A stretch of 64,000 nt of DNA from Carya illinoinensis (taxonomy: Eukaryota; Streptophyta; Magnoliopsida; Fagales; Juglandaceae), in assembly GCF_018687715.1 (NCBI RefSeq), contig NC_056758.1, positions 23,405,001 to 23,469,000 of the forward strand. The letters are read 5' to 3'. Made by a program: the position numbers and the translations under genes. The notes beneath the pieces are model-generated. The model was not told the origin of the DNA and made no database searches. It was given only the letters and a program-made list of their open reading frames with translations. Below are positions 45,746 through 58,049 of the stretch, one piece after another (positions within the stretch are counted from its first letter, which is position 1; every line of letters starts with the position of its first letter).

Positions 45746-47002
45746 TGATTGAGTTGAATTATTGCATTTTTAATGATTTTGGAACCAATATATATATTAA
45801 TTCTTTCATTACTTTATCATTGGTTTTATATGGAAAAATGAATAAATCAAAGTTGTGATTTTAATTGATTAAAAGCATGAATTTCTGCTCTAATTTTACC
45901 AACTGTTGATTAATATGGATTATGGTACATTTCGCTCGAGCGAAGTCGGGCAGATTCAAACGCTTAACTTCCGCTCGACAGTGGGCTCGAGCGAGATGCG
46001 GGAAAAGAGATCGCTCAAGCGGAGGCATTTGGCCGCTCGAGCAAATTCATACAGAGTCGAACGCTCGATGTTCGCTCGATAGGCCGCTCGAGCGAACTTA
46101 GGCAGAGTCGAACGCTCGAGCGAATATCGCATTTTTATAGATCAGAGTTTATTCCACCGTCAGAGTATATATATGTTTTTTTACATCTTAGGATGACACT
46201 TGGGGTTGGAAAACTCGGTTTTGAGTAGAGAAACACTTAGAATTCATTTTTCCTTTGATTTTCGTTCAGATTCGAAGAGGAAGATTCATTTAATCGATCA
46301 TTCACGCAGCTACACAATTTCCATTAGATCATTCACTCACACTGCAGTAGATTGAAGAACTCCTTGAGGGGTCCAATTGCCACTGCAGCTCAGCCTCCTC
46401 CACCGCTTCGAATCTTCATCTCCATTCAACTGGTTTGATCTTTTCAATTCCCTACTTGCTATTTCGTTTCAATTTTGAGTTTATGAATTATTTTAGAGAA
46501 TTTTGATTTAGACGTTTGAGTAATTTATTTGTTATTCATTTAATTCATGTTATTTATTTTTATCGTTTCGTTAAACTTTCATTTTAGTAGTGATTACAAT
46601 TACGGTGGTTTAATTTGAGAATTTGTGAATTGAATATAATGATGAACCCTAGAACATTGAATTTGGGGCTTTTCAATTTTCAGTGCATGTTTTATCAATT
46701 ACTTCCTAATTTAGTTTAATTCTTAATTTAGTTTTATTAATTTCTGAGTTTAATCTATTAGTCCTTTACATTCCAATCCGACAATTAAAATCTAAAAACA
46801 TGAATCTAGTCCATGACTAGTACCCTTTTCCATCCATTGCACATACCATCATTTTATTTTCTCTTTGTTTCACCTTTTTCAACGAGTTTGATTTTTAAGT
46901 AACTTTCCCTGAGGAGACGATGTAGGAATTTATTCCTAATTATTACACGACATCCTCCTACACTTGGGATAGCTTTAGTGCTACTCATTTTTTAGTGAGT
47001 CA
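45746..47002 (+). repeat. 3' LTR of element B
   Basis: 1257 bp. About 23 bp in the palindrome cluster are missing compared with the 5' LTR, between two GCTCGA copies. Ends TTAGTGAGTCA, followed by ACGAA. Confidence 0.93.
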
Positions 47003-47007
47003 ACGAA

Positions 47008-47777
47008 CGCGCCGGGCGCGGAACCGGGCATCGCTCTATGCACCGACTCCGTGGCCCTTCGCTGGCGAGGGCTAGAGGATGCTTGGCTACGAACGCGCGG
47101 GGCGCAGAACTGGGCATCGCTCGTTTAGGTGTCACACGTGTGGTTGTTACCTGCGGTGTGGCATAGGAGCCAGGGTATGCGGATGACTCCTAGGGGAGGT
47201 CATGGTGCATACGAATTAATTGGTTAATGGTTTGAGTTTGATATGGGCCAAATGTGACTTTTGGCGTGATATTTGGAAATGTTATGTTTTTGGGCCGAAT
47301 GGGACTTTTGGCGTGTGTGGAAAAATATGATTTTATGGGTTTTGAGCATCGGCATCCTTTCATGCTTATTGTTTGAGTTTATATGTTTTTATCTGGTGGT
47401 GTTTGGGTTTTACTTACCTGCAGCACCTTTTTTGGTACCGTAGATTTTGATGTAGAGTTCGAGGAAGAGGAGGAGGTTGAGCCCGAGGATGCGGCTCCGC
47501 CGGGGTGTTGAAGTTAAAGTTTAAGCTTTGTTGTTTGGTTTAAAAACAATATTTGTGTTTTGTAATATTTTATTATGTATGTTTTGAACAGATTTGTATT
47601 AAATTAAGAAAAATTATGGTACTTAGTTTTGACTTTACTTTTCGCTGCGTGTTTCTCATGCACATTCGTTGCTTACACACACACTTGGCACTCATCGATA
47701 GGGTGGTGACCCGTGTTGTCACCATCCGGACGTCTCGATTTTCCCGTGTCCGTACGTGGGGATTTGGGGGCATCACA
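47008..47777 (+). repeat. 3' LTR of element G, right part
   Basis: Resumes at CGCGCCGGGCGCGG after the target duplication of B and ends GGGGGCATCACA, then TSD TCACT. Joined to 36245-37698 it gives 2224 bp. Confidence 0.92.
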
Positions 47778-47782
47778 TCACT

Positions 47783-47918
47783 CCATTCAACACATTGGAG
47801 AAACTTTGTCAGAGCCCTTTTCTCAAACATCAATGGGAAACAGAATTTCCATAGTAGCTGCCTCTCATCTCCATTCAAAGTCCTTGTTGGTGGGTATTTT
47901 ACTATTCTTTGTATTGAC
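47783..47918 (-). pseudogene. VPS34: VPS34-like exon (class III PI3-kinase, start of helical domain)
   Basis: Joined to 30428-30439 across element G, this exon has 148 nt: one base completing a split Lys codon, then 49 codons starting SIQRIVKYPPTRTLNGDERQ. They go on with LLWKF and FEKRALTKFLQCVEWSDVQ, matching the region of plant VPS34 where the helical (PIK) domain begins. The acceptor is TTGTTGAAG at 47919 onward, and the donor GTAAGCC is on the far side of G. VPS34 makes phosphatidylinositol 3-phosphate for autophagy and vesicle sorting. With a 17-kb insertion in the exon, this copy cannot make a normal product. Similarity is from memory of the family; a search would settle it. Confidence 0.85.
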
Positions 47919-48197
47919 CTTCAACAAAGGGGGTACAAAAAATGATATCCCCTCAATCTATTTAAAAATCAATCACATAACAAAATGATACTGAAAGTAA
48001 AATATAACAAAAAGTAAGATCCTAAGTCATTGGTTATGAGAATTTCATTATCAATTCATGTGGCTTTTTCCATCATGATGCAAATGAGATAACATAAAAT
48101 CCCTATGGAGGATATTGTGAAAAAAAAAAATCAATAAATCTTAGATCAATCAAAGAACAAATTTAACTGAATGTTGATGTAAGAATTTCAAGCTTAC
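47919..48197 (-). other. Intron between the two VPS34-like exons
   Basis: 279 bp, AT-rich, GT (GTAAGC at its - strand start) to AG. The splice joins AA to G, giving the Lys codon of NERKSIQRI, which confirms both sites. Confidence 0.8.
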
Positions 48198-48376
48198 TTT
48201 CTCTCGTTAGAGCTCGGTTTAAGATCCCTGTCAATAACACCATGGGTTAAACTCCTAGTGAGCTTTAGTTGCTTGTGCTCAGACGGATTTGCCTTTCCCA
48301 CTTCAGGGTTCTAGACAATGAAAATTTCATTTGTGGAAGTTATAGGAGATGGCAATAAGAAATTCCCTCTTGAGTC
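48198..48376 (-). pseudogene. VPS34: VPS34-like exon (between C2 and helical domains) with premature stop
   Basis: 179 nt: acceptor AACGTAG before GACTCAAGAGG, donor AGAAA then GTAAGC. It encodes DSRGNFLLPSPITSTNEIF, then IV, a stop, then NPEVGKANPSEHKQLKL, THGVIDRDLKPSSNERK. In plant VPS34 the stop position is Trp and the next residue Asp (WDPEVG), so TGG became TAG and GAC became AAC. Phase 0 at the start and phase 2 at the end agree with the next exon. No upstream exon (the expected C2 end) was found before the neighbouring repeats begin. Pseudogene or fragment; the true gene would be elsewhere. Confidence 0.88.
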
Positions 48377-48617
48377 CTACGTTTCCAACAAAATGTAGAT
48401 TGAATTATATATGAATGTAGACAACGAACATACAAATCAAAAACCAATATTAAAGGAGTACTTGTAAGTTACCATTGAATCCCACTCTTTGATACTCTTC
48501 AAATGATTGATTATTAGCTACTGGAGTTGCACAGAATATTTATTCTCATTACAATGGCATTAGCCTTTGATTAAATATATGTTCTTTGTAGCATAAAGCA
48601 TGAGATTATTTATGAAA
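48377..48617. other. Sequence upstream of the VPS34-like exons, unassigned
   Basis: Would be intron on the - strand. A short open stretch with a possible donor (CAATG then GTAACT near 48470) was looked at, but it does not resemble VPS34. Confidence 0.4.
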
Positions 48618-49447
48618 TGTTATGACTCCAATACTAGAATGACGAATTATTCTAGTCGAACTTCTTTGTCTACTCAGAGTGTTTAAGTATGGAGTGGTAT
48701 CCCACGGGTTGATGAGAAACAATCAATACCGTAGTAGAGGTATGTAACAATCTTGAGACATAGGAAGCTTTCCTGCTAGTGGAGGCTAGGGATGCTAAAT
48801 GCATTTCTAAGATGAAGCTATATTGGTGAACGTTACTCGTAGGAGTGATGAAGAGAGCCAGGTGGGCATACGTTTAAGATGGGGGCCCATTGTGTTTCTT
48901 CAAAAAGATAAAATCTGGTGATGATAATTTTTAGAGTTTTCAAAGAAAATGAAATGAGTATTTTTAATATGTGCTTTAGCATACATATTCATTTGTATAC
49001 TTGTTAATATATATCATTGCTTGATTATAATTAGACTAGTTCTATAGCTAACTTACTAAAATTTTTATAAATCTCACCGTAGTAGTCCACTACAGTCCTG
49101 TTCCTCGAGACCGTGAATTTTGTTACAGAACACATAGGACTAGGAGGAGAAGCAGGAAGACATTCCAGACTTTGTTGATTAAGTAGTTCTTAGAAGGTTG
49201 ATCTTGTAATAATCAGACATTTTGGAGACATGATTTATGTATATTTCCAAATGGTTGACAATACTTTCATTTCCTTAAGTATGTTTTGTAATATGGGTGC
49301 TTCGTGGTGATTATGAAAAGTTTAAATTGTGATGTAATTGATCTTGTACAAGTTCTATCTTACCTTTTCGCTGCAATTATTGCATTTTGTTAGTAACATA
49401 CGAAGTTCATGCTTATTAATTGTCATGAACGTAAAGGGTGTGTAACC
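48618..49447 (+). repeat. Probable decayed LTR, distant relative of the C/G/H LTRs
   Basis: Shows the same order of landmarks as those LTRs. It starts TGTTATGACTCC, then a block like GGTATCCCACGGGTTGATGA. A CTCACCGTAGTAG segment follows, then GGAGGAGAAGCAGGAAG, TTTTGTAATATG and TACCTTTTCGCTGC. It ends near GGGTGTGTAAC. No target duplication was found, so the ends are approximate. Confidence 0.45.
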
Positions 49448-49489
49448 ATTGTTACATATCTCGATGCCATGACTTCCTTCAAATTCCAA

Positions 49490-50465
49490 AGCAGGGAATT
49501 GAGGGCATCACAACTCTCCTTCTTTGTTTTGAAGATGTTATGAGCCTAAAGGGTGAACCTTTGAAGTTTGACATGGTCCTTGTGGGTTCTGTGCATATTA
49601 TTATAGATTTGGCTAGTATTTTGGTTGTAAGGTGTCATCTTTGCCTATGAAATATCTTGGCATTCTTTTGAAAGCTGCTTATAAGTCAAAGATAATTTGG
49701 AATGATGTCATAAGAAGATTGAGAGGTTGGCAAGATGGAAAATGATTTATTTGTCTAAAGGTGGAAGAATTACTTTAATTAAGAGCACTTTGTCTAACTT
49801 CCCTATGTATTTTCTATCTTTATTTCATTTGTCTAGACAGGTGGCCAACAAAATTGAGAAGATCTTTCATGCAAACTTTTGGAATGATGTGAGGGATGAA
49901 AATAAGTTCTACTTAATTAGTTGGGATGAAGTTTGTATCCCAATACCAAAGGGAGGTTTAGGGATATGAAATTTGAGAACTTTTAATAAGACACTTCTTG
50001 AAAAATGGTTATGGCAGTGTTATAAGAAGGGGGATGCACTTTTGAGGATCGTCATTTATGCCAAGAATGAGAGCAACTAGGGGGGTGCTACTCTAATGAA
50101 GTATGAGGTGTATTTGGTGTGGGATTGCTAGAATCTAATTAGAAGGGTTGGGGGGATTTTGTTAATCATTTAAGATTCTTAGTTGGTGATGAGTCTCATA
50201 TCAAATTTTGGCATGATATTTGGGGTGGAGATACACTCTAAAGAATGTAATTCTTCACTTTTAAGTATTTCTCATGATCAAGATGCTTTTGTGGCGGATT
50301 ATTTAGACAACTATTATGGTTCTTTATTGTGGAATATGAGATTTATTAGAGCTGAGAATAATTGAAAAATGAGCGATATTTTTTTATTTTTTGTAAGATG
50401 TTGTATGCTTTGAACATTAGTAATGGCAAGGAGAACAAATCGCTTTGGACTCACTCTAGGAATAA
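49490..50465 (+). pseudogene. LINE J, RT C-terminal part (left half)
   Basis: A 5'-truncated plant L1-type element. It reads LLLCFEDVMSLKGEPLKF, VSSLPMKYLGILLKAAYKSK, IIWNDVIRRL, a frameshift, GGRITLIKSTLSNFPMYFLS, then IPIPKGGLGI, a stop, NLRTFNKTLLEKWLWQCY. This is the end of the reverse transcriptase and the linker to the C-terminal zinc domain. The exact 5' end is not fixed. Solo LTR I interrupts it at 50466, and it resumes at 61467. Confidence 0.8.
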
Positions 50466-51931
50466 TGATTGACCTGAAATATTGCATAGTTTAGCTATTT
50501 AAAACCAATGTATTTTAAATTCTTCGTGACACTATTATTGGTTTTAGATTGAAAAATGGTTAATAAGCATAAATACGAGTTGTGATTTTTAATTGATTGA
50601 TATCATGTTTATGCTTAATTTTATAACTATGATTTAATGGGACAATATTTCCTCACATATATAGTCTATTTTTGATAATCTATTTTTCTTTTAATTTATT
50701 TTTGAGTGTTATTTCTTTCTTTTTATTTTCAGCTTAAATAAAATTCAAATGGGATCCGGTTGGAACTTTTGATCAAAAGTGCATATTAATTGAGAGGAAT
50801 GAAAAGAAAGAAGCGATGTACTTGGACAGCTGAAAAATAAGACAAAATGAAGAATCAGTGGTTATTTTCTTCCTTTGATTATTCAAAATGCATGTGATCT
50901 TCATGGTTGAATGAAAATCACGGAGGCTTGAGAATTTTTGGTGGTGCAACATTAAAGTCATACAAAGAGGCTGAATTACGGCAAAAGTGAAAAGAGAAAT
51001 GAATTTTCAGTAGAAGTGTGAATGTAATTGGGCGGCTGCTTGTTTGGCTTAACTTTCATTGGTTGGTGTAGCTAAATTTGATAGGCAAAGCAGAATAAAA
51101 TAAATTTGGTGTCGGCTGGAATTAAGGTGAGGAACATGTGATTGATTGGAGGGCTGCTTTTGAAGTGTGAAGACGTACTTGAGTTTTCAACCAAGTGTGA
51201 GTCGGTTATTGAAGATGGAATTCGGCTGAGTTAATTTTATTGAAGATGGAATTCGGCTGGTTAATTTGATTGGAGGAAGGGCAGCACCAACTTGAAGCAA
51301 AGAAGAGCCGTGTAGGAGTTTTCAACAAGGGAGACGTGCTGTTTTTTTTTTTTTTTTTTTGTGCTGAAATTAGAAATTGAGGGGAGATGTCCAGCTATTT
51401 TAGAAGAGAGGCAACAAGTCTATAAAGCAGGAGGTGTTGTGCTGGAATGAGGGACCAGTCGGTGGGTGCAAGAGTTGAGAGAAAAGTGTAGGAAAATCGG
51501 TGGTGATTGAAAGAAAAAGGAATTGTGATTGGAGGAGGGAGTTTGGACAACTAGAAGCAGCTATATATATATATATATATGTTGCTAGACGTAAAGGAAA
51601 GGAGTAGCAATCGGTGGGTGTAGGATTTGCTGAGGGTGACAGGTTACGTGGGGTGTTGAGAGAATTGGAGAGGTAAGAAGGTGCAGGCGAGAGAGAGATT
51701 TGATTGAAGGAGGCAGTCGGTGGGTGCTTGTGTAGAGTCGGTGCATGATTTGCTGGAGTTAAAACTGGAGTGCAGGGTTACGTGGGTAGAGAGGGACATG
51801 TAGGGAAGTGAAGGGAAAATGCCGTGCTTGGGTTTGAGTGAGGTGTCAGTCATTTGGTTGGTAGTGAAAGGGTGAGTAGAAGAAAGGAGGTATTGTGTGA
51901 GGTCGGTTGGAGAGAGGGTGAGACGTGTAGG

Positions 51932-54158
51932 TGTGACGCCCCCAAATCCCCACGCACGGACACGGGGAAATCGAGACGTTCGGATGATGACAACCCGGGT
52001 CACCACCCTAACGACGAGTGCCAGGTGTGTGTAAGAGCAACAAATGTGCAAAAGGAAACGCAGCTGATAACGAAAGTCATATAACTAAGTACCAGAATTT
52101 TTCTTAATATAATACAAGCTGTTTAAAATATACCTAAATAAAATATTACATAACACAAATATAGTTTTAAAAACAGCTACAAAGCACAACTTCAACTCAA
52201 CTCCGGCGGAGCCGCATCCTCGGACTCAGCCTCCTCCTCCTCATCGAACCCTGCACCAAAATCTACGGAACCAAAAATAGCACCGCAGGTAAGTAAAATC
52301 CAAACACCACCAGATAAAAACATATAAAACTCGAACAATATGCATGAAGTATGCCCAATGCACATGTCTCATAAACCACACCTCAAACCCATAAAAACAT
52401 ATTTTTCCACACACGCCAAAAATCTCATTTGGCCCAAAAACATATCCATCTCAACCCATTATCCAATTAATCCGTATGCACCATGACCTCCCCTAGGGGT
52501 CATCCGCACACCCTGGCTCCAGTGCCACATCACAAGTTACGACCACGCATGTGACACCTAACGAGCGATGCCTAGTTCCGCGCCCCGCGCGTTCGTAGCC
52601 AAGCATCCTCTAGCCCTCGCCAGCGAAGGGCCACGGAGTCGGTGCATAGAGCGATGCCCGATTCCGCGCCCTGCACGTTCGTAGCCAAGCATCCCCTAGC
52701 CCCCGCTCCCGTCGTCGCCCAGCGACAACTCAGGGGACGTCACTCAGTTTATTCCGCTCCCGAGTGACCAGAGGAGCTCCACCGAGATAATACCTCATCC
52801 CGGCTTGGGGTCGTGATACACACGCACCCGAAAATCCACCTATGCCAATAAAACAGGTTTTTCTCAATTAAATAAAAATGCATGTGCATGCACCATGTAA
52901 ATGCGATATCAATGCACAAAAATAAACAACCATCCATAAATCAATAAAACAAGCAACTCCGTCCTCCATCCATTCGACCCCCGAACTCCTCGGACTCAGT
53001 CCGGAATAGCCAACCAACAGATAAATAATTATTGAATGAGTAAAATATATTTAAATCTGAAAGTAGGGTTTGGAAAATACTTACAGCGCTATATGATATT
53101 TTTAGAAAATACGCGGCGTTGCAAACGGCGGAAGGAAAGCAACGTAACAGTGTAAATTTCACTGTGGTCGTGGGTTGTAGAATACCCACTTTTGAACGGG
53201 GACAAACCAAGGCTCGGGATTGATAGGGAATGGCCTTGAGATATTTATGAAGCTAAGGGAAATGAGTTTTTGCCGTGGGTGGTGGTGGAAATGGCGGTCG
53301 AAGGCCAAAAAGGGGCTGAACGGAGTTGAGCTCGTGGGAGCTGCTCCGGCAACGGATCAAGGCTGGAAATGGGTGGTTTAGGTCGGCAAGAGGTAGGGGA
53401 AGAAGCTGTGAAAAGATGGTGGCCGGAGGTGATGCGACGGCGCCGAAAACGGTAAAAAACCTTATGGCTTGGAGGAGCTCGTGGCGGCTAACGGTGGCTC
53501 GAATGGAGGTGAAACTTGGTGGGGATGTTCATCGGTGAGAGGGGAAGAAAACTGGGTGGGTGGTGTAGGCCACGCCGCCGGCGAGCGGCGGTTCTGGGCT
53601 GCGAAAGCAACCGGCAACAGGGGCAAAAACAGAGCAGGTGCAGCGACTTTCGGTGGCTCTCGAAGGCTAACGGCTGGTCCGATGGCTCTGAAAATTGGTG
53701 GGGATGATCTCTGGTGGAAGGGGAAGAGAATGGTGGTGGCGATGCACTAAACGGTGGCCGGACGGCAGAGAACTGGGCTGACAAACAGGCAGCGATGGAA
53801 GGAGAAAAAGGGGCTGCTGTGCGTAGGCGGGAGAGGAGGAAGAAGAAAGAAAAGGAAAAAGAAGAAAAAGAAGGAAAAAGAAGGAAAAAGAAAGAAAAAG
53901 AAAAAAAAGAAAAAGAAAGAAAAGAAAAGAAAAGAAAAGATAAGGGAAAAGAAATGAGGTCCAGTCCTCACTCCGGAAACTAAAACAGATCCGCCAAAAA
54001 CGATATTAAAAACCGTAAAACGACTAAAATAAATTAAACACAACATCAAATAAATTAAAACCAATTAAAATACATTAATTTAAAATAAATAAACTAATAT
54101 ATTAATTAAATTAAAAACAACCATTCAGTGAAAATACACATAAAAGCGGGTCATCACA
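51932..54158 (-). repeat. 3' LTR of element H
   Basis: 2227 bp, on the + strand TGTGACGCCCCC to GGGTCATCACA. Similar to the other LTR, with scattered changes. A purine tract at about 53838-53950 gives Lys/Glu-rich frames that are not genes. Confidence 0.92.
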
Positions 54159-54174
54159 TCCTCCCCCCTTAAAA

Positions 54175-56780
54175 ACAAATTTCGTCCTCGAAATTTGCAA
54201 GATCAACCATCAACGCCAAAAAGATTTAAGATACAACTCTGAACCTAATTGAGAGATACATATCATCGACAACTCCCAACAAATCCAAAGGTTATTATCT
54301 TCACACCATAAATTGCTAATATCGGCAACGCCTCTGCTTTACCTTCCGAATTTTCATCCTATTCCAACCTTGGTAACCTAATAGCCACTTCCTAAAATTA
54401 ACCATCAATAAATAAAATTTGCACGACCAAAAGATTAATCTCACATTAAAACTCCGAATCACTACTAATTCCTCAAATCGATACAAAATTTGAACTTCTA
54501 AAAATCTCCAAAAATCATGCTTTCGCGCGCACTTGGATAACTCACCAACATACATAAAGGTTATATCCTCAAAAATTATTATCATGAAGAACAAGCTCAA
54601 TCCACACCTAATCACAAGAAAACTTTTACCACATTTCCATAGAAAATCATATACTTCCAGAAATCACAAATCTCCACTCATTCCTCAGTTGGCCATCGCT
54701 GCCCTAACGAAAACCAACATTCCGCAAAAATACATCCAATGATTGATGACGGAAACCAGTACGAATCAACCTCCAAGCCCTAATTTGCATAGCATCATCC
54801 CAAAATACACCTGTCTCTTCTAAAGATAAGGAACATCTCCAAAAGGCCCAAGTCCTTCTCGGCCAATCAACGAGAGCACTTATAACTTCTATCCGATATC
54901 CCATACTTCAAACTCATTACCTATATTTTGAATAACATATAATCTTGCAAATACTCACTCACTATAAACTACCATTGACTTCACCTAGACATAATCAAAA
55001 CGCTCTTGGTAATTCACCCACTTACTTGTACTCTCAAAAACTCTAGTTTTGGCACAACTAATTCCTTCAATAGCACTTCACAAAAAAAAACATCTCAAGA
55101 CAGGTCATACTGTTTAAATCTTCAATCCATCAAAAACTATTAAACAACATTCAAGGATCCTACTGCTTTATTACTTCATACATATGATCATGCTACCCAC
55201 CTTTGATGCATAAGTTTCAACTTCCAAGATTTATTACTTGAGACACCCCACATGGTGACCTAACAATCTCCTTTCAAGTTAAATAACCATATCCCCAATT
55301 CTCCCAACTGGATACTTGATCTCCAAAGAAAAGTATAGCCTCACCAATATAAATTCATATGACTTCAAGTCGCAATTAATTTTCAAGATAAACACAACAG
55401 TCGTTTCAAACCATCATCCCAATGGGTAACCCGCTTCGACTGCACATTCCGTTCAATTTACCAAACAACTCAAAGCCAAAATCTCTTGAATTTAATATTA
55501 CCACACAGATTCCTCTTCAACTCCTACCAAGCCAAAAATAGATGAGACTAGGACCAGCACTCTCCGACATCCATACGCACGTACCCTTACTACTCACCGA
55601 TCTCATGCACTCTTAGCCAACACCAAAAATCATTCAAACGTACAAGTGATCCATTATCACATTTCCATCACCTAGACTTATATCCTCAACTCAACAAGAA
55701 TCGTTCCTGAATCTACTAAACTTATATCCTTAAATCAGCAACTAGTCATTGCTTAAAGTTTGGTACCGAGAATGACCTTAAATTTGCTAAGAATCCATTC
55801 CCAAAAGTCTACGGATCGTATAGCCTCAAATTCAATCGTATTCAACACCAACACAAAATCTACTATTTCCAACACCCTGATGGACCTATATCTTTCGAAT
55901 CGATAGAATCATTTCCTAAAATCTGCCACTACAACCTTGGGTTAACAGTAAATATTTTTCTAAACTAGCTCGATATATTCAATCCTCAAAGAAAAACACG
56001 AACTAGATCATTACCTCCAATTCTCAAAGGAATCTACTCTAGAAAAATTTTCATATTAATAACTCAACTCTAATCAACCCCATTTTAATGGTTACAAACT
56101 AATTACTCACTAGAGTAGATTAAGCTATAGCACTAAGTCTGTAAAACTAAGAACTCAATTCCAATTATAAATCAGTCATTCAATTCTGCAATTCTAAAAC
56201 CTTAAATCAAACAAGAATCATCTTCCGGAATCTTTAAGATCAAAGAACTTACATCCCATAATAGAAAAAAAAAAAAATCGACTTCTCAAATCTTTCAAAT
56301 TCTAAAACATTAATAGATAATAAATCTTTTTCTAAAATTCTAAAGATTGGTAGCTTTAATCCAAAACATTCACCTTAAAAGCTTGTAAAATCTAAAGCCC
56401 TATTTGCCACCAAATTACTCATCCGAATCACGAAATCTAAAACTCGAAACTTAATTATTTCCCCCCTAAAACTTGTCGAACCTAACACCTTAATTACTAT
56501 AAACTTATTTTCCTAAAATCTATAAGGCCCCAAACTTTAAAACTTTAATGAAATTTCATAAAATCTATCCTTGAAATTTGTTGAACTTACAATCTACTAT
56601 GCTATAGACCATTTCATAAACTCCACGGAACTAAAGAATTCAATTATTCTACTTCCCTAAAAGATCACCTAGATCATGCCACTCTCTCTAAGCCTCTATA
56701 ATATAAGAAAAACAAACCACACAAGGCGTTCATCACTAAAGATTAGATTAGACCCCTACCTGCCATGACTCCAGCATTCT
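54175..56780 (-). other. Non-coding core of element H
   Basis: Inverted counterpart of 33731-36230 in G; no protein similarity. It begins next to the PPT and ends at the gag remnant. Confidence 0.75.
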
Positions 56781-57460
56781 GAATCTCCGTAACCTCACCT
56801 CCAACAGTACCAAGAGTCATTGCGCACATGAGCCCGAGCTAATTGCCTCTGGTTAGTTCTACCACTGCGACGAGCTCCACGGCTTTCTTGAACATGACTA
56901 GGGCACTCACGAGTAAGATGTCCCGTCTGGCCACATTTAAAACATTGGTTACTACCCAGACGACACTCACCCTCATGAGCTCTATTACATTTGCCACAAA
57001 CTGGAACTCGGCCTCCCATACGCACTCCCGAGGCTGCTTATGGTCGAGTCCCGGCCCGTTGAACAAACTTTTGAGGCGAACCCAAACTACTTCCTTCACC
57101 AGTAAAACTCCGCCTCTTTTGTCTTGAAGGGGAGCCCATATTCAGATTATTCTCTCACTCTACAAGAGTGACCACATCCACTAAATCCTGAAAAGTGGAT
57201 ATCCGGTGGCAAACTACCATCTTGCATATATCTGGTTGCAAACCTTCCTGAAAACACTCGGCCTGCATCTCCCTGTGGCGATGAGGTGGGGAGCAAATCA
57301 CCCAAACTCTATAAATTTTCGGGCGTACTATTCCACGGTCATGCTCCCTTGGACTAAGCTTGAGAACTCTCTTGCTTTTTTTGCCGCCTCACGAAAGCGG
57401 GAAAGAAGCGATCATTAAATTCTTTCTTAAAGCGCTGCCAGGTCACAGCGGCAATAGACC
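56781..57460 (-). pseudogene. Element H gag remnant with zinc knuckle
   Basis: On the - strand: part of the gag core (KEFNDRFF-like, near 57410), LQPDICKMVVCHRISTFQDL, MGSPP, a Ser/Gly-rich stretch, MRMGGRVPVCGKCNRAHEGE. Then comes the knuckle CFKCGQTGHLTRECP and SRGARRSGRTNQRQLARAH. Frame breaks are present. It keeps about 223 bp of gag core that G has lost. Related to gag of element C. Confidence 0.8.
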
Positions 57461-57469
57461 CCAAACCTT

Positions 57470-58037
57470 AAACAAAATTCCCTTAAACATATCCTTAAAG
57501 TTCGTTGAACCTACACTCTCCTATACTATAGCCCCGTTACATAAATTCCACAAAACCTTGACCTCAATCATCCTAAGCGACTTAAAGCTAATTCCTCTCC
57601 TCATTGCTACGTGAGTTCCCACCTTACAAAAATTGCCTAAACCATGACATTCCCTTCAGACCTCAACATCATACAAGCAAACCACATCGCTCAAAATTCA
57701 AGCCTACTACACTAAATGTTCATGCCTAATAATAGTATCCTTGATTATACCGCCTTCCTGCCACAACACAACCTTTGACCCCCTTTAAGAAAAACAAATA
57801 AAACCAACAACATAAAACCAAAAACCCAAACCAAACCACATAACAACAAATCAAAAAAAAAAGAAACCAGCATGCAATAACACAACTAAATAAATACATA
57901 CAAGCAAACAAGCTCAAACAAATAAAACAATTAAAACATATTCAAAAGCAACTTTACTTAAAATAAATTTTAAAACACAACTTTAAAAGCATTCTGGTAC
58001 TACCTACGGGACATGTGGTTTTACCCAGAGCCAAACC
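57470..58037 (-). other. Element H 5' internal non-coding region
   Basis: Collinear with 32679-33236 of G. No coding seen. Confidence 0.65.
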
Positions 58038-58049
58038 GCTCTGATACCA
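58038..58049 (-). promoter_or_regulatory. PBS of element H (initiator tRNA-Met)
   Basis: GCTCTGATACCA on the + strand, i.e. TGGTATCAGAGC on the element strand, two bases from the 5' LTR. Confidence 0.9.

Larger units (their letters stand above)
37699..47002 (+). mobile_element. Element B: Athila-type Ty3/gypsy retrotransposon, nested in G
   Basis: 9304 bp with LTRs 37699-38979 (1281 bp) and 45746-47002 (1257 bp), TGATTGAG...GTGAGTCA. The PBS TGGCGCCATTGCCGGGGA lies at 38986-39003, and the PPT ctagttggggggtg at 45732-45745. Gag and pol are full length in content but carry frameshifts, a stop and an integrase active-site change. This is the best Athila reference in the window for reading element A. 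Confidence 0.94.
30440..47777 (+). mobile_element. Element G: non-autonomous relative of Tekay elements, interrupted by B
   Basis: 5' LTR 30440-32664 (2225 bp) and 3' LTR 36245-47777, which without B measures 2224 bp. Ends are TGTGATAACCC...CACA, with TSD TCACT at 30435-30439 and 47778-47782. PBS and PPT are present. The internal region is only 3.6 kb. It carries a decayed gag zinc-knuckle piece and about 2.5 kb of non-coding sequence, with no RT, RNase H or integrase, so it depends on another element. H (51932-60276) is a second copy of the same design. Confidence 0.92.

Noticed and set aside
47573..47878. 101-codon - strand frame starting MNGDERQLLWKF
   Set aside because: Only its first part is the VPS34-like exon; the rest reads into the LTR of element G.
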